Positions 62,795-64,000 of a DNA stretch of 64,000 nucleotides are shown one piece after another. The notes beneath the pieces were generated by a model. That model saw only the letters and a list, made by a program, of their open reading frames with translations. It made no database searches and was not told where the DNA came from. The DNA lies in assembly GCF_004114975.1 (NCBI RefSeq), contig NZ_CP030051.1, positions 7,157,501-7,221,500 on the forward strand, written 5' to 3'. Position 1 is the stretch's first letter, and every line of letters begins with the position of its first letter. Both the position numbers and the translations under genes were made by a program. This stretch comes from Bradyrhizobium guangdongense (GTDB taxonomy: Bacteria; Pseudomonadota; Alphaproteobacteria; Rhizobiales; Xanthobacteraceae).

Positions 62795-64000
62795 GTGACT
62801 TTCGTCGCGCGCCATGCGCTGTGGTCGGATGAGCAGAAGGACGCGGCGGCACGCATGCGCCGTCTCGTCGAGGAGAGGAATCTCGAGGTCATCCGCCTCG
62901 CCTTCCCGGACCAGCACGGCATCTTGCGCGGCAAGACCATCATCGCCTCCGAGGCGATTGCCTCGCTCGAAAGCGGCTGCTCCATCACCACCACCATGCT
63001 CGCCAAGGACACCTCGCATCGCACAGTGTTTCCGGTGTTCACGTCAGGCGGCGGCTTCGGCATGAAGGAGATGGAGGGCGCGGCCGACGTGCTGATGGTG
63101 CCTGATACCACCACGTTCCGCGTGCTGCCCTGGGCGCCGGCGACAGGCTGGGTGCTGTGCGATCTCTATTTCAATGACGGCCGCCCCGTGCCGTTCGCGA
63201 CGCGCGGGCTCTATCGGAGGGTGGTCGACGAGCTCGGAAATCGTGGCCATGATTTCGTCGCCGGGCTCGAAGTCGAGTTCCACATCTTCAGGCTCGACGA
63301 TCCGCATATGAGCGCGGAGGACGCCGGGCAACCGGGCACGCCGCCGTCGGTGAGCCTGCTCAGCCACGGCTATCAGTACCTCACCGAGCAGCGTTTCGAT
63401 CAAATGGAGCCGGTGCTGGAGATTCTACGCCGCGACATCGTTGCGCTCGGGCTGCCGTTGCGCTCGGTCGAGGTCGAGTTCGGGCCGAGCCAGTGCGAAT
63501 TCACCTTCGCGCCGAAGAAGGGCCTGGAGCCTGCCGACAACATGGTGCTGTTTCGCTCCGCGGTGAAGCAGATCGCGCGCAGGCATGGCTATCACGCCAC
63601 CTTCATGTGCCGGCCGAAACTGCCGAACCTGTTCGCGAGCGGCTGGCACCTGCATCAATCGGTCGTCTCGCGCACGAGTGGCGAAAACCTGTTCATGGCC
63701 AAAGAGGCCGGCCAGCCGCTCAGCGCGTTCGGCCGCGCCTATCTCGCCGGCCTGCTCGATCACGCCCGCGCGGCCACCGTGTTCACCACGCCGACCATCA
63801 ACGGCTACAAGCGCTACCGCTCATATTCCTTGGCGCCCGATCGCGCGATCTGGGGCCGCGACAACAGAGGCGTGATGATCCGCGTGCTCGGTGGCGCGGA
63901 CGACGCCGCGACGCGTCTCGAAAACCGCGTCGGCGAACCGGCCGCCAATCCTTATCTCTACATGGCCTCGCAAATCCTGTCGGGCCTCGACGGCGTAGAC
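62795..64000 (+). CDS. Glutamine-synthetase-like enzyme, runs off the window
   Basis: At least 402 residues are visible from GTG 62795 (GGAG 8 nt upstream) to the window end with no stop. It has an N-terminal beta-grasp region (LEVIRLAFPDQHGILRGKTI), the metal-binding GLEVEFHIF, EVEFGPSQCEFTFAP, SGWHLHQSV and the nucleotide/glutamate site NGYKRYRSYSLAPDRAIW then GRDNRG. It belongs to the GS superfamily and may glutamylate an amine (gamma-glutamyl-amide synthase). Its link to the Rieske oxygenase gene suggests amine catabolism rather than nitrogen assimilation. Confidence 0.88.
   Translation, partial: MTFVARHALWSDEQKDAAARMRRLVEERNLEVIRLAFPDQHGILRGKTIIASEAIASLESGCSITTTMLAKDTSHRTVFPVFTSGGGFGMKEMEGAADVLMVPDTTTFRVLPWAPATGWVLCDLYFNDGRPVPFATRGLYRRVVDELGNRGHDFVAGLEVEFHIFRLDDPHMSAEDAGQPGTPPSVSLLSHGYQYLTEQRFDQMEPVLEILRRDIVALGLPLRSVEVEFGPSQCEFTFAPKKGLEPADNMVLFRSAVKQIARRHGYHATFMCRPKLPNLFASGWHLHQSVVSRTSGENLFMAKEAGQPLSAFGRAYLAGLLDHARAATVFTTPTINGYKRYRSYSLAPDRAIWGRDNRGVMIRVLGGADDAATRLENRVGEPAANPYLYMASQILSGLDGVD

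Noticed and set aside
1..64000. CRISPR array or rRNA operon
   Set aside because: No regularly spaced short direct repeats and no rRNA sequence were seen.

Overview
The window looks like a Bradyrhizobium (Nitrobacteraceae, Alphaproteobacteria) chromosome segment. It is GC-rich and carries an alphaproteobacterial gcrA, a SAM-II riboswitch in front of metZ, a benzoyl-CoA (box) pathway, a haloalkane dehalogenase very close to what I remember of Bradyrhizobium DbjA, and several families of GC-rich intergenic palindromic repeats. The species assignment is inference from gene content; no database was searched.

Region 1 (about 1-22,041) is an accessory island. It has mixed, generally lower GC, two tyrosine-integrase genes (one frameshifted at 4165-5273, one intact at 20647-21864), an IS21-type and an IS1182-type insertion sequence, small cysteine-rich orphan proteins, long palindromes and broken genes. 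Its right edge lies inside a tRNA-Gly(CCC) gene: only the 5' half (22000-22041) is present. Two gene pairs stand out as possible undescribed defence or surveillance modules. The first is an exported, membrane-anchored WD40 protein whose gene overlaps that of a cytoplasmic NACHT-type NTPase (6222-10744). The second is a TIR plus alpha/beta-hydrolase membrane protein followed by a Tat-exported HExxH metallopeptidase (18173-20378). A RuvC-like gene with its XRE regulator (2278-3134) has a truncated relative (20480-20701) beside the intact integrase.

Region 2 (22.2-37.8 kb) is core-like: ogt, an AraC regulator, VOC and SRPBCC proteins, a MATE pump, a PAS protein, a double-length dCTP deaminase, metZ behind a SAM-II riboswitch and terminator, an opgC-SGNH-SGNH operon, apaG, hslO, argD-argF and gcrA.

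Region 3 (37.9-44.6 kb) is the phosphate regulon on the minus strand in the order phoR-pstS-pstC-pstA-pstB-phoU-phoB, with a Pho box before pstS. Then come a YbhN/MprF-like membrane protein, the tetR-dbjA-selW-GNAT operon with an 18-bp perfect palindrome at its promoter, a small membrane protein with a BON/OmpA protein, a polysaccharide deacetylase and an SDR.

Region 4 (52.4-64 kb) is aromatic catabolism: boxB, boxC, an alpha/beta hydrolase and benzoate-CoA ligase on the minus strand, diverging from boxR and a truncated haemoglobin. No boxA is visible. A transglutaminase-like protein, an IclR regulator diverging from a Rieske oxygenase, and a glutamine-synthetase-like gene that runs off the window complete it.
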